The notes under the pieces are model-generated. The model was given only the letters and a program-made list of their open reading frames with translations, had not been told where the DNA came from and ran no database searches. Shown here piece by piece: positions 10,301 to 18,621 of a stretch of DNA of 64,000 nucleotides. Source of the stretch: JBGTCD01 sp041749015 (GTDB taxonomy: Bacteria > Bacteroidota > Bacteroidia > Cytophagales > Cyclobacteriaceae); contig JBGTCD010000108.1 in the NCBI GenBank assembly GCA_041749015.1, forward strand, positions 1 to 64,000, given 5' to 3'. Numbering within the stretch: the first letter of the stretch is position 1; every line of letters starts with the position of its first letter. Position numbers and translations under genes: made by a program.

Positions 10301-11025
10301 TGGGTATTGTTTTTGGTGCTGTGCATAAAGGATATGGCCACAGACTCGGGACGGGATTCCAGGACAGCTTGTACCACCCTTGACCGTTCTTTGTCCTCAA
10401 GAGGGGTAATGACCGCTCCTGAAGCAGAGAGCCGCTCCTTTACCGTAATGACCGTATCGTAGAGCATTTTGGCCTTTTTTACCTCAAGGGCAAAAAGGTC
10501 GGGCCTTTGTTGGTAGCCTATGGCCAGGAGGTCACGGTGCCCTTCGGTAATGACCAGGGCTGTTTTGGCACCTTTACCTTCCAGCAGGGTATTGGTGCCT
10601 CTGGTGCTCCCTACCCGGAGATTAATTTCGGGGAGCTTTTCTGATAACCCGGTACCTGTCATCAGGCGACATGCAAATACGGGCACTTCCTCCGGGGAAA
10701 TGATTTCAATTATTTCTGATTTTAAATCGGTAGAAAATGGCCGGTCCAGTATTAGCTTGCTGCTCCTTGGATCAAAAGACTGTATAGTATAGTTTTCCTC
10801 TTGGGTGCCTTCAGGTGTTACCGGATAGCCTTCAAGGACATGGCTCTCAAATGCCCAACTGTGGTCGATGACCAGCGTTTCGGAACCGGGGTGCTCAAGG
10901 ATTTTGGCTCTGAGGGCACTGTGGCTGAGAATTTTTAGTCTTATTTTCTTACCTGCCGGACTGATGCCCAGGCAGTCGGTGAAGGTGCCTCCTGTATCAA
11001 TGCTTATTTCCCAGGGTTTGGCCAT
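7363..11025 (-). CDS. 5-oxoprolinase / hydantoinase A-B fusion
   Basis: 1,220 residues, the length expected for the single-chain ATP-dependent 5-oxoprolinase family, which opens 5-oxo-L-proline to glutamate in the cytoplasm. The N-terminal hydantoinase/oxoprolinase domain carries IDTGGTFTDC at residues about 9-18. The HyuA domain has SGPAGGVAGA near 328 and TLDMGGTSTDVSR near 347. The HyuB domain starts near residue 712 (THPEAALLELFTNRF) and the protein ends with the glycine-rich tail TPGGGGFGD. No HyuA/HyuB split is present. A hydantoinase of other specificity cannot be excluded. The ATG at 11025 lies inside the preceding small ORF, an overlap of 22 bases that suggests coupled translation. 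Confidence 0.88.
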   Translation of the reverse strand: MAKPWEISIDTGGTFTDCLGISPAGKKIRLKILSHSALRAKILEHPGSETLVIDHSWAFESHVLEGYPVTPEGTQEENYTIQSFDPRSSKLILDRPFSTDLKSEIIEIISPEEVPVFACRLMTGTGLSEKLPEINLRVGSTRGTNTLLEGKGAKTALVITEGHRDLLAIGYQQRPDLFALEVKKAKMLYDTVITVKERLSASGAVITPLEDKERSRVVQAVLESRPESVAISFMHSTKNNTHELQIKEALEKAGLKFISASSEMSGDAGWIARASTTVVNAYLDPIMAGFKSKITKHIPGVQMMTSGGQLMPARGFLPKDSLLSGPAGGVAGAVAVAAKAGFDKIITLDMGGTSTDVSRYDGAYDYQYETKAGESFVKGQALAIETIAAGGGSICTIDDLGRFQVGPESAGSVPGPACYGFGGPLTLTDINLLLSRLDPEKIEIPIDIDKARAALKEVKDKLEGITREDYKFEDILKGFLTIANEKMAEAIRKISLARGEDPAGYTLVAFGGAGGLHACAVAVLLDIKTILVPGDAGILSALGIAASECAVTIEKERLLPLDALLPDLEGLIKEQEKEGRERLLELGCDSKRIYRKHSILLLRLKGQSTTLSIEVGKGDRIREDFIREYKKIYGHWLEGKEIEAVSLKSEIAERKLDTPASREGKSSDPIHGPKLMTRATSTLFIEAGWSGGQTSNGDLILEKVGEQSSGKATHPEAALLELFTNRFKAVADQMGALLQRASFSVNVKERLDFSCALMSPEGYLIANAPHIPVHLGSLGICVRSVIEKIDLKPGDVVITNHPAFGGSHLPDITLIKAVFDQEKRLIGYVANRAHHAEIGGKIPGSMPPDAKTLEEEGVIIEPMLLQTGDEVRWDAIKQVLLNGPWPTRALDENLADLQGALASVNAGEKALMSLGEKFGTSQVLDYMEKLLDYSRKRLMNKISKESTNYWEATEALDDGTEIKVKIIYESGILKFDFSGSGARHPGNLNATPAIVNSVVLYILRLWLGEAVPLNEGLMRNVEVKIPRGFLNPDFSTNPAVMGGNTEVSQRLTGTMIKALGWSAGSQGTMNNLVFGNQSFSCYETIGGGTGAGPGFNGGDGVHHHMTNTRITDPEIMEWRYPVRLEQFELRTNSGGKGQYPGGEGIIRKIRMLEPVQVAVLTQHRTHGPYGMEGGAPGVPGRQWVITKEGKEVNLEHKDTLGLEAGDTLIMETPGGGGFGD

Positions 11026-11282
11026 GAGTGGTTTTTAGGAACAAAGTATAGAATTTTATCCTTATTCCTCAATATTACCATTGGCTCTTTTAAATCATTA
11101 ATGCAAAATTGATGGTCTGAAAAATCCGGGTCCTCATGAAAGGATTTTAGTATGGGCAGGTTATCAATAGCAGGATCTGATATTTTGGCTACCAGGGTGA
11201 GATTATGATAGCTGAGCACTGCGATAAAAATCAATATCAGCGTCAGGGCAAAAGGTTTTTGAAATCGGTGTGGTACTTTCAT
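11004..11282 (-). CDS. Small membrane-anchored protein of unknown function
   Basis: 92 residues from an ATG at 11282. One hydrophobic segment near the N-terminus (FALTLILIFIAVLSYHN, about 11-27) is followed by about 65 soluble residues with no motif I recognise. The layout suggests a signal-anchored protein facing the periplasm. Its end overlaps the start of the 5-oxoprolinase gene by 22 bases on the same strand, the arrangement of a small operon. It could be a spurious ORF, but the clean signal-anchor and tight overlap favour a real gene. Confidence 0.5.
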   Translation of the reverse strand: MKVPHRFQKPFALTLILIFIAVLSYHNLTLVAKISDPAIDNLPILKSFHEDPDFSDHQFCINDLKEPMVILRNKDKILYFVPKNHSWPNPGK

Positions 11283-11392
11283 GGCCTTCAGGTATCAGGG
11301 TTTATGATGTATAGATGCCCGAAAGGCAGGAAAAGTTGCATCACATTTAAAAAATATCTATTAATTTGTCGGACCAATAAAATTGAGCTGCC

Positions 11393-11866
11393 ATGTCCAA
11401 GTTGCTGATACAAAGCCATGACGAATTTGCTACCTACGAAGGAAAAGAGTTAGGGGTATCGGATTTTATGAAAATTACCCAGGAACAGATCGACCTCTTT
11501 GCCGATGCCACCCTTGACCACCAGTGGATCCATACTGATCCGGAGCGGGCAAAAAAAGAGGGTGCTTTTGGGGGCACTATAGCCCATGGGTACCTGGCCT
11601 TATCCGTAGTACCCCATCTTTGGGATCAGATTGTGGAGTTCCGAAATATCAAAATGATGATCAATTACGGGGTCGAAAAGCTCAAGTTTAACGAGCCGGT
11701 ATGCGTTAATAGCGAAATCAGGCTCCGGGCATCTTTAAAATCAATTCTAAACCTAAGGGGCATCACCAAATTTGAGGTAGAGGTGCGCCTGGAGATCAAT
11801 GGGTCTGAAAAACCTGCCTTTACCGGGGTGTTGGTATTTCTCTACCATTTCTACCCCAGCGCTTAG
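11393..11866 (+). CDS. MaoC-like (R)-specific enoyl-CoA hydratase
   Basis: 157 residues with a single hotdog fold of the MaoC dehydratase family. The active-site pattern is visible: DATLDHQWIHTDPERA near residues 33-48, giving the catalytic Asp and His, followed by FGGTIAHGYLALS near 60-72. Members hydrate trans-2-enoyl-CoA to the (R)-3-hydroxyacyl-CoA, or act on related thioesters. It stands alone on the plus strand and its stop almost touches the stop of lspA, so the two transcripts converge. The true acyl-CoA substrate is not evident. Confidence 0.88.
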   Translation: MSKLLIQSHDEFATYEGKELGVSDFMKITQEQIDLFADATLDHQWIHTDPERAKKEGAFGGTIAHGYLALSVVPHLWDQIVEFRNIKMMINYGVEKLKFNEPVCVNSEIRLRASLKSILNLRGITKFEVEVRLEINGSEKPAFTGVLVFLYHFYPSA

Positions 11867-11868
11867 GC

Positions 11869-12585
11869 TTAATCCAAAGTTTTATTTTCGTCTGAAGGCT
11901 TATCATCGGAAATAACATCCTCCTCATCAGGAATTGGCTCTGTAGTCGTATTTTCTGTATCTGAAGAGGGTGAGTCATTTTCAGCTTTAGGGCTTTCTTT
12001 TTGTTCAAAAAATCGCTTTTGAAAGATCAGAATAAAGAGTACGCCTAAGAATATGGATGAATCAGCGATGTTGAATACCGGGCTGAAAAACAGGAAATAA
12101 TCACCGCCTAAGAAGGGCACCCAATCAGGGTAATAGCCATCGAATAACGGAAAATATAGCATGTCAATCACCTGGCCATGAAACCATCTTGCCGGTGAGC
12201 CTGGAGGGGCATTGTCCAGCCATACCCCATAAAAGGTGCTGTCGATCACATTGCCGATAGCACCGCCTAAAATCAGGGCCATGCAAATGACCAGGCCACT
12301 TTTAGCCTTATTTTTAATAAGAAAGTACAGGTAAATCCCAATCCCCACCATGGCCAAAAGTCTGAAAATGGTCAGGGCTATTTTCCCATATTCATTATCC
12401 CAGCTTATGCCGAAAGCCATTCCGGGATTGAGGAGATAATGGATCCGAAACCAACTGCCTATGACATTGAATTCTTCATGGAGATCCATGTTAAAATATA
12501 CCAAAAGTTTGGTGGTCTGATCGAAGATTACAATTACCAGTGCAATCAAAAAATACCGAATCACATTCTTTTTAAAATTTTCCAA
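11869..12585 (-). CDS. lspA: Lipoprotein signal peptidase (signal peptidase II)
   Basis: Inner-membrane aspartic protease that removes the signal peptide from prolipoproteins after lipidation. The 238-residue protein has four hydrophobic segments and the family blocks: FDQTTK near 21, NPGMAFG near 53, GGAIGNVID near 107, VIDMLYFP with Asp141 and FNIADSSIF with Asp175. Asp141 and Asp175 are the expected catalytic pair. The insert between the GN and VID blocks is typical of Bacteroidota. The only sensible start is a TTG at 12585, two bases after the ileS stop, so it is probably translationally coupled to ileS. Residues about 195-238 form an unusual acidic, Ser/Thr-rich tail. Confidence 0.93.
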   Translation of the reverse strand: MENFKKNVIRYFLIALVIVIFDQTTKLLVYFNMDLHEEFNVIGSWFRIHYLLNPGMAFGISWDNEYGKIALTIFRLLAMVGIGIYLYFLIKNKAKSGLVICMALILGGAIGNVIDSTFYGVWLDNAPPGSPARWFHGQVIDMLYFPLFDGYYPDWVPFLGGDYFLFFSPVFNIADSSIFLGVLFILIFQKRFFEQKESPKAENDSPSSDTENTTTEPIPDEEDVISDDKPSDENKTLD

Positions 12586-12587
12586 TA

Positions 12588-15500
12588 CTATAGTTCAAGT
12601 TTTACCAATAGTTTATAAGCCTCTATTTCAAACTCAGTACCTCCCGCCAATTGGTCTACAAACTTTAGCTCATGGGCCTGTGTCTCTTTGCAAATATAGT
12701 CTTTATGATTTTCAATAGCCTCAACGGGGGTGTGCCCATTTTTTTGAATAGAAATCCGAATTTTATCCTGCACATCCAGCCCCATATCTTTCCTGAGGTT
12801 TTGCACCCTGTTTACCAGATCCCGGGCTATGCCCTCATTTTTTAGCGCATCGGTGAGGGTAATGTCCAGGGCTACCGTTACCTTTTCCTCACGGGCTACC
12901 GACCATCCGGGGATGTCATCGTAGCTGATCTCCACATCATCCAATTCAATGGGGATAAGGCCCTGTGAGGTTTTGATATCGATAGTATTTCCTGATTCCA
13001 GGCTTTTTATATCATCCTTCTTGAGGTTCACAATGGGCCCTGAAAGCTCTTTCAGCAAAGCACCGTAGCGCGCACCTAATTTTTTGAAGTCAGGCTTGAT
13101 CTTTTTTACGATAACGCTGCCTTCCTCATCTTTGAGATAGGAAACGGCTTTTACATTCACTTCCGAAAGAAATACTTCTTCCACCGCCTTGAGCTGAGAC
13201 TCGAATTTATTATTGGGCACCGGTATTAATATTTTCGAAAGGGGTTGCCTTACCTTGATCCGGTGCTTTTTTCTCAGTGAATGCACCAGGGAGGAAATAT
13301 TTTGAGCCATCCGCATTCTGTCCTCCAGATCGGTATCAATCCGCGATTCATTCGGGCTTGGAAATTCCGCCAGATGTACGGAAGGTGAAGCTTCCTTTTT
13401 GGTGACCAGGTTTAAATCTCTGAATAAATGCTCTGCATAAAATGGCGCAATGGGAGCGATAAGCCTTGCAATTTGCTCAAGACATTGATATAAGGTCTGA
13501 TAGGCTGCAGTTTTGTCCATCTGGACAGCGGCATCCCCAGCGACACCACCGGGTTGCCAAAACCTTTTTCTGTTGAGCCTGACGTACCAGTTGCTCAGGT
13601 CATCAATGGTAAAATCCTGGATCATTCTGGCTGCACGGGTAGGCTCATATTCCGCGTATGCGGCATCTACAGATTTGATAAGGGTATTGAGTCTGGACCT
13701 GACCCAGCGGTCCAGCTCGGTAAGGTGCTGGTCGGCCACTTCTGCCTGAGAGTAGTCAAAACCATCCAGATTGGCATATAGGGCAAAAAAAGCATAGGTA
13801 TTGTGGAGGGTGCCAAAAAATCTGCGCTGGACTTCCTCCACGCCTCCAATATTGAATTTAAGATTATCCCAGGGGTTGGCATTGCTGATCATGTACCATC
13901 TCAAAGCATCAGGGCCATAATCTTTGATGGACTTGAACGGGTCTACGGCATTGCCCAATCGTTTGGACATTTTATTACCATCTTTATCCAGCACCAGCCC
14001 ATTAGCAATCACATTTTTAAAGGCCACTTTACCATAGAGCATGGTAGCCAGGGCATGAAGGGTAAAAAACCATCCGCGGGTCTGGTCTACCCCTTCAGCA
14101 ATAAAATCGGCCGGGAAGTTATCTTCAAAGATATCTTTATTTTCAAAAGGGAAATGCCACTGGGCATAGGGCATCGCCCCGGAATCAAACCATACATCCA
14201 CCAGATCGGGCTCGCGGTACATGGGCGTACCTGTATCGCTAACCAACACCACCGCATCCACATAGGGTTTGTGCAGGTCGATTTCCTTGTCTTCATAGGG
14301 AGATTTTTCCATCAGCCCTGCAGCTATTGCTTTTTCGATTTCGGCTTCAAATTCCCGGATAGACCCGATGCATTTAATCTCAGTGCCATCCTTTGAAACC
14401 CAGATTGGCAATGGTGTTCCCCAGAATCTTGACCGGCTCAGATTCCAGTCTACCAGATTTTCCAGCCAGTTGCCAAACCGTCCCGTCCCGGTGCTTGCAG
14501 GTTTCCAGTTGATGGTATTGTTTAATGCTACCAGCTCATCTTTAAAAGCAGTAGTGCGGATAAACCAGGAATCCAATGGGTAGTACAATACCGGCTTATC
14601 GGTACGCCAGCAATGCGGGTAGCTGTGCTCGTATTTTTCTACCTTAAAGGCTTTATTTTCTTCTTTCAGAATGATGGATATGATAATGTCGGTGGACTTG
14701 TAGTTTTTGACTGACTCATCTTCATCCAGATAATTTTTTACAAAAAAACTATCTGCATCGTATTCTTTGTGAGCAGTAATGGCATATGCTGCCATTTTTT
14801 CTACAAGGTATTGACCTACTACTGGGATGAATTTTCCTTTTTTATCCACTACAGGCACATTATTGCCCTGATCGTCTGTGACAAAAATACCCGGAATGCC
14901 CTGCTGCTCTAATGTGCGGTAGTCATCAGATCCAAAGGCTTTTGCCATGTGCACAATACCCGTACCATCCTCCGTAGTCACGAAATCGCCACTGATGACC
15001 GTAAAGGCCGGGGATTCCAATGGCACGAAGGGCATGAGTTGCTCGTAAGTCATGCCCAGCAGGTCCTTTCCCTTAAATTCCTCAATAATTTTATAAGGAA
15101 TCAGGGGGCCTCCGGGTGCATACTCCTCCAGAGCCATAGATTCAGCTTTTGGATTGAAGTAGGAGGTCATTCTTGCCTTGGCAAGGATCACCTTGACCGG
15201 CTTAAAGGTATAGGGGTTGAAGGTTGCTACCTTTACATAATCTAATTTTTCCCCCACGGCCAGGGCGGAGTTTGAAGGGAGGGTCCACGGGGTGGTGGTC
15301 CAGGCCAGAAAATATTCATCCTCTTTGCCCTTAATCTTAAACTGAGCCGTAACGGAGGTGTCTTTGATGTCCCTGTAACAGCCGGGCTGATTGAGCTCAT
15401 GAGAACTCAGGCCGGTACCTGCTGCCGGAGAATAAGGCTGGATGGTATACCCTTTATAAATAAGGTCTTTATCATAAAGTTGCTTTAAGACCCACCACAG

Positions 15501-15983
15501 GGTTTCCATGTAGTCCTTATCAAAAGTCACATACGGATGCTCCAGGTCAACCCAATAGCCCATTTCTTTGGTGAGTTGATCCCATTCATCCTTAAATTTC
15601 ATCACTGTTTCACGGCACTTTTGATTATACGCTTCTACACTGATTTTTTTGCCGATGTCTTCCTTTGTGATGCCCAGTTCTTTTTCTACCTGCAGCTCTA
15701 CCGGTAGGCCATGCGTGTCCCATCCGCCTTTGCGCTTGACCTGATAGCCTTTTTGAGTCTTGTACCTGCAGAATAGGTCCTTAATAGCCCGTGCCATTAC
15801 ATGGTGGATCCCCGGGGTGCCATTGGCGGAGGGTGGTCCTTCATAAAATGTAAAAGTGGGCCGGCCTTCCCGTTCTGAAATTGCCTTCTCAAAGATTTTT
15901 TCTTCTTCCCAATATTTGAGAATATTCTTTGCGAGCTCCGGATAGTTTGCGGTTTTATATTCTTGGTACTTCATTGAATGCAT
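12588..15983 (-). CDS. ileS: Isoleucyl-tRNA synthetase
   Basis: Class I synthetase charging tRNA-Ile, about 1,130 residues as usual in Bacteroidota. The HIGH-type motif lies in ANGTPGIHHVMAR near residues 53-65, followed by GGWDTHGLPVE near 88-98. The CP1 editing domain includes WTTTPWTLPSN near 227-237. The KMSKR loop is GNKMSKRLGN near 670. The ATG at 15983 sits within TGATG, overlapping the stop of the RND transporter gene by one base. The ATG three codons later (MKYQEYK) is the start most like relatives. It lies between the RND gene and lspA in an apparent three-gene run. No T-box leader is visible. Confidence 0.96.
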   Translation of the reverse strand: MHSMKYQEYKTANYPELAKNILKYWEEEKIFEKAISEREGRPTFTFYEGPPSANGTPGIHHVMARAIKDLFCRYKTQKGYQVKRKGGWDTHGLPVELQVEKELGITKEDIGKKISVEAYNQKCRETVMKFKDEWDQLTKEMGYWVDLEHPYVTFDKDYMETLWWVLKQLYDKDLIYKGYTIQPYSPAAGTGLSSHELNQPGCYRDIKDTSVTAQFKIKGKEDEYFLAWTTTPWTLPSNSALAVGEKLDYVKVATFNPYTFKPVKVILAKARMTSYFNPKAESMALEEYAPGGPLIPYKIIEEFKGKDLLGMTYEQLMPFVPLESPAFTVISGDFVTTEDGTGIVHMAKAFGSDDYRTLEQQGIPGIFVTDDQGNNVPVVDKKGKFIPVVGQYLVEKMAAYAITAHKEYDADSFFVKNYLDEDESVKNYKSTDIIISIILKEENKAFKVEKYEHSYPHCWRTDKPVLYYPLDSWFIRTTAFKDELVALNNTINWKPASTGTGRFGNWLENLVDWNLSRSRFWGTPLPIWVSKDGTEIKCIGSIREFEAEIEKAIAAGLMEKSPYEDKEIDLHKPYVDAVVLVSDTGTPMYREPDLVDVWFDSGAMPYAQWHFPFENKDIFEDNFPADFIAEGVDQTRGWFFTLHALATMLYGKVAFKNVIANGLVLDKDGNKMSKRLGNAVDPFKSIKDYGPDALRWYMISNANPWDNLKFNIGGVEEVQRRFFGTLHNTYAFFALYANLDGFDYSQAEVADQHLTELDRWVRSRLNTLIKSVDAAYAEYEPTRAARMIQDFTIDDLSNWYVRLNRKRFWQPGGVAGDAAVQMDKTAAYQTLYQCLEQIARLIAPIAPFYAEHLFRDLNLVTKKEASPSVHLAEFPSPNESRIDTDLEDRMRMAQNISSLVHSLRKKHRIKVRQPLSKILIPVPNNKFESQLKAVEEVFLSEVNVKAVSYLKDEEGSVIVKKIKPDFKKLGARYGALLKELSGPIVNLKKDDIKSLESGNTIDIKTSQGLIPIELDDVEISYDDIPGWSVAREEKVTVALDITLTDALKNEGIARDLVNRVQNLRKDMGLDVQDKIRISIQKNGHTPVEAIENHKDYICKETQAHELKFVDQLAGGTEFEIEAYKLLVKLEL

Positions 15984-18457
15984 CAGGTATTTTCTGAATT
16001 CCGGAAATCCGGATTATTGTAAGGCCCTTTAGGTTCCTGGGGTTGTCCGTTTTCCGGGTCCACCAGCTTAATGCGGTTTAAATTTATTTCCTCGTCCTCA
16101 TCTTCCCGGTAAAAGCGGTCTTCAAACTGGTCGATGAGCTTTTTCTTTGCCAGGGAGTATTTGCCGGAATCGAAAGTCAAAAGCAATGCAGGAAGCACGA
16201 TCAAATTGGTAAACATGGCAATGAGCAATGTAATAGAGGTCAGAATGCCCAGGGCCACAGTGCCTCCAAAGTCAGACCAGGCAAAAATTACAAATCCGGC
16301 AAAAAGGATGACAGAAGTGTATATCATGCTCATGCCGGTTTCTCGTAAACTCTTGCTTACTGCTACAGGCACAAAAAATCTATTGGCAAAAAGCTCCTGC
16401 CGGTATTTTGATAAAAAGTGAATGGAGTCGTCTACTGAAATACCAAAAGCAATGCTAAAAATTAATGCGGTACTAGGCTTGAGTGGAATACCCATATAAC
16501 CCATGAACCCGGCGGTAATGATCAATGGCACAAAATTAGGGATCATGGAGATCAAGATCATTCTGAAATTTGAAAACAACAATCCCATGATCACCGAAAT
16601 AATCAGAAATGCCAAAAGCAGACTGAATCTAAGATTTTGCACCAAAAACTTATTGCCCTTTACAAACAGTGGTGAGGTACCGGTCACCACAAGGTCCAAA
16701 CCAGAATCTTCAAAATGGGAGTCAATTTCTGGCTGAATCACATCATTGATCAGGGCCTCCATTTTGATTGACCCTATATCGGCAACGTGTAGTGAAATCC
16801 GCATGGTCTGGGAGGTGCTGTCAACAAAGGAATTTAAAATTTCGGAGCTGTCAGATTGTGACCGCATGTAGCGCAGAATATAGCCGCGCTCCCGGTTGTT
16901 GGGTAAGGAATACCGCTCCGGATTATTATTATAAAATGCCTGCTTGGAGGCTTTGATCAAACTTACAATTGAAACGGGTTTGGAAATATGTTCCAGGCTG
17001 TCAAGAAATTGCTCAAATTCATCAATCTGCTCCAAAGTGCGCGCCTGCAGCACGCCACGTTTCACGCCGGTATTAACGATGACCTCCAATGGCATGATAC
17101 CGCTGAAATTGGCTTCGAAAAAATCCAGGTCCTGTTTGATACGACTTTTTTCAGGGATATCATCGACGATGTAGGATATGGATTGAAGCTTATTCATCCC
17201 AAACAAAGAAATGACTACAACTATGGCAGTGACCACATAGATGTAAATTCTATGCCGATGTACCAGAAGGTCCAGTAAAGTTAACACCTTGTCAAAAGGT
17301 CTTAATTTGAGGTGGCGCAGTTGCTTGCCGGAAGGTGGTGGCATCCAACTGAAAACTCCTGGAATGAGGATCATACTCACCAGGAAGGTAGCCATGATAT
17401 TGATACCAGCCACCACCCCAAATTCCTGAAGAATTACGATATCTGTTGTAATTAAAACGAGAAATCCAATGGCAGTGGTGAAGTTGGTAATTAATGTGAC
17501 GATCCCGATTTTTCGCACTACCCTACTGATGGCCATCATTTTATTACCATGATGGAGGTACTCCTGGTGGTATTTATTCAGCAGGTACACGCTGTTGGGT
17601 ATCCCAATCACCACGATCACGGGGGGTATGAGCCCGGTGAGAATAGTTATTTTGTAATCCAGAAGTGCTAAAGTACCAAGCACCCACAGCACCACTACAG
17701 CGATGATGATCATAGGAAAAACCACTGCCGTCCAGGATCTGAAAAGGAGGAGCAAAATAAGCCCGGTTACCAAAACAGAGAGAAACAAAAACAGCTTCAT
17801 CTCATTGGCCACTTGACCTGCGATTACTGACCTTATGATCGGAAGCCCTGAGTAGTGGAGGTCGATCCCGGTTTCTTTGGTGAATTGTTTGCCTTCCTCA
17901 ATGATTGCATCGGTAAGACCAATCCGGTTTTTGGTATTTAAAATATCCTTGCTGATGGTGGCAAGCATGAGCAAAGCACCATTGTCTTCATTGATGATTT
18001 GTCCGGCATAAAACTTTTGGTCGAAGGCTACCCGGAGCATGCTGTCAAGGTCTTCCTGGGTGCCGGGAATATTCTTAGGAAAAATATCCCTGAGTACGAA
18101 TCTTGTTTCTGCAGTATCCTTTTCAAGTCTTTTGAGAATGGGCAGCCCTATGGCATCAGTGATCCCATCCATTTGAAAAATGGAAAGTGCTAATGCCTGA
18201 AATTTTCTGAAGTTCTCAATTTCGAAAATGGCACTGTCCCTTAAACCGATGGCTACAAAGTTGCCATCGTCTCCAAATAAGGCTCTAAATTCCTTAAGCT
18301 CAATCATGTCGGGATCGTCATCCGGCACGGTGTTGGCAAAGTCATAACTCATCTCAACTTTTGAGGCATGGTAGCCCATAAAAACGGTTACTATTACCAG
18401 GATAATCAGCAAGCTGAGCCGGTACTTAATTATGTTATGAGCAATTTTGGTCCACAT
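15983..18457 (-). CDS. RND superfamily (MMPL-type) exporter
   Basis: About 824 residues from the ATG at 18457, with two repeats of one membrane helix, a large periplasmic loop and five further helices. The first helix is near residues 14-32 and helix clusters lie near 220-390 and 610-790. Motifs such as LIFSIAFGISVDDSIHFLSK near 655 resemble transmembrane helix 4 of the RND permeases. The substrate is unknown; such proteins export lipids or hydrophobic compounds. A longer reading from a TTG at 18475 is unlikely because it overlaps a promoter-like -7 element. The C-terminal cytoplasmic tail is acidic, then polar. The gene is the first of a run with ileS and lspA. Confidence 0.85.
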   Translation of the reverse strand: MWTKIAHNIIKYRLSLLIILVIVTVFMGYHASKVEMSYDFANTVPDDDPDMIELKEFRALFGDDGNFVAIGLRDSAIFEIENFRKFQALALSIFQMDGITDAIGLPILKRLEKDTAETRFVLRDIFPKNIPGTQEDLDSMLRVAFDQKFYAGQIINEDNGALLMLATISKDILNTKNRIGLTDAIIEEGKQFTKETGIDLHYSGLPIIRSVIAGQVANEMKLFLFLSVLVTGLILLLLFRSWTAVVFPMIIIAVVVLWVLGTLALLDYKITILTGLIPPVIVVIGIPNSVYLLNKYHQEYLHHGNKMMAISRVVRKIGIVTLITNFTTAIGFLVLITTDIVILQEFGVVAGINIMATFLVSMILIPGVFSWMPPPSGKQLRHLKLRPFDKVLTLLDLLVHRHRIYIYVVTAIVVVISLFGMNKLQSISYIVDDIPEKSRIKQDLDFFEANFSGIMPLEVIVNTGVKRGVLQARTLEQIDEFEQFLDSLEHISKPVSIVSLIKASKQAFYNNNPERYSLPNNRERGYILRYMRSQSDSSEILNSFVDSTSQTMRISLHVADIGSIKMEALINDVIQPEIDSHFEDSGLDLVVTGTSPLFVKGNKFLVQNLRFSLLLAFLIISVIMGLLFSNFRMILISMIPNFVPLIITAGFMGYMGIPLKPSTALIFSIAFGISVDDSIHFLSKYRQELFANRFFVPVAVSKSLRETGMSMIYTSVILFAGFVIFAWSDFGGTVALGILTSITLLIAMFTNLIVLPALLLTFDSGKYSLAKKKLIDQFEDRFYREDEDEEINLNRIKLVDPENGQPQEPKGPYNNPDFRNSENT

Positions 18458-18472
18458 ATTCGAAAAGCGCCA

Positions 18473-18480
18473 CAAAGGTA
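18473..18480 (-). promoter_or_regulatory. -7 promoter element before the RND-ileS-lspA run
   Basis: The minus strand reads TACCTTTG, an exact TAnnTTTG match, 16 bases before the ATG at 18457. A TTTG further upstream (18510-18507) is spaced 26 bases away, too far for the consensus, so the -33 contact is uncertain. Confidence 0.4.
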
Positions 18481-18621
18481 AGGATTTTTGAGTTCCCCTA
18501 GACTGTCAAACGTTCAAAACTATATGAATTGTTAAAGGTTGGGAAAAGTAATATTTTTAAATGCCCGATTTTCGAAATGGGCAGTTAAATATGTGCCATT
18601 AAAATAATATTGAGCATATAC

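Noticed and set aside
13803..14396. 197-residue frame opposite ileS
   Set aside because: Antisense shadow within a well-conserved synthetase.
15984..16100. T-box leader before ileS
   Set aside because: ileS starts at the stop codon of the RND gene, so there is no leader to hold a T-box.
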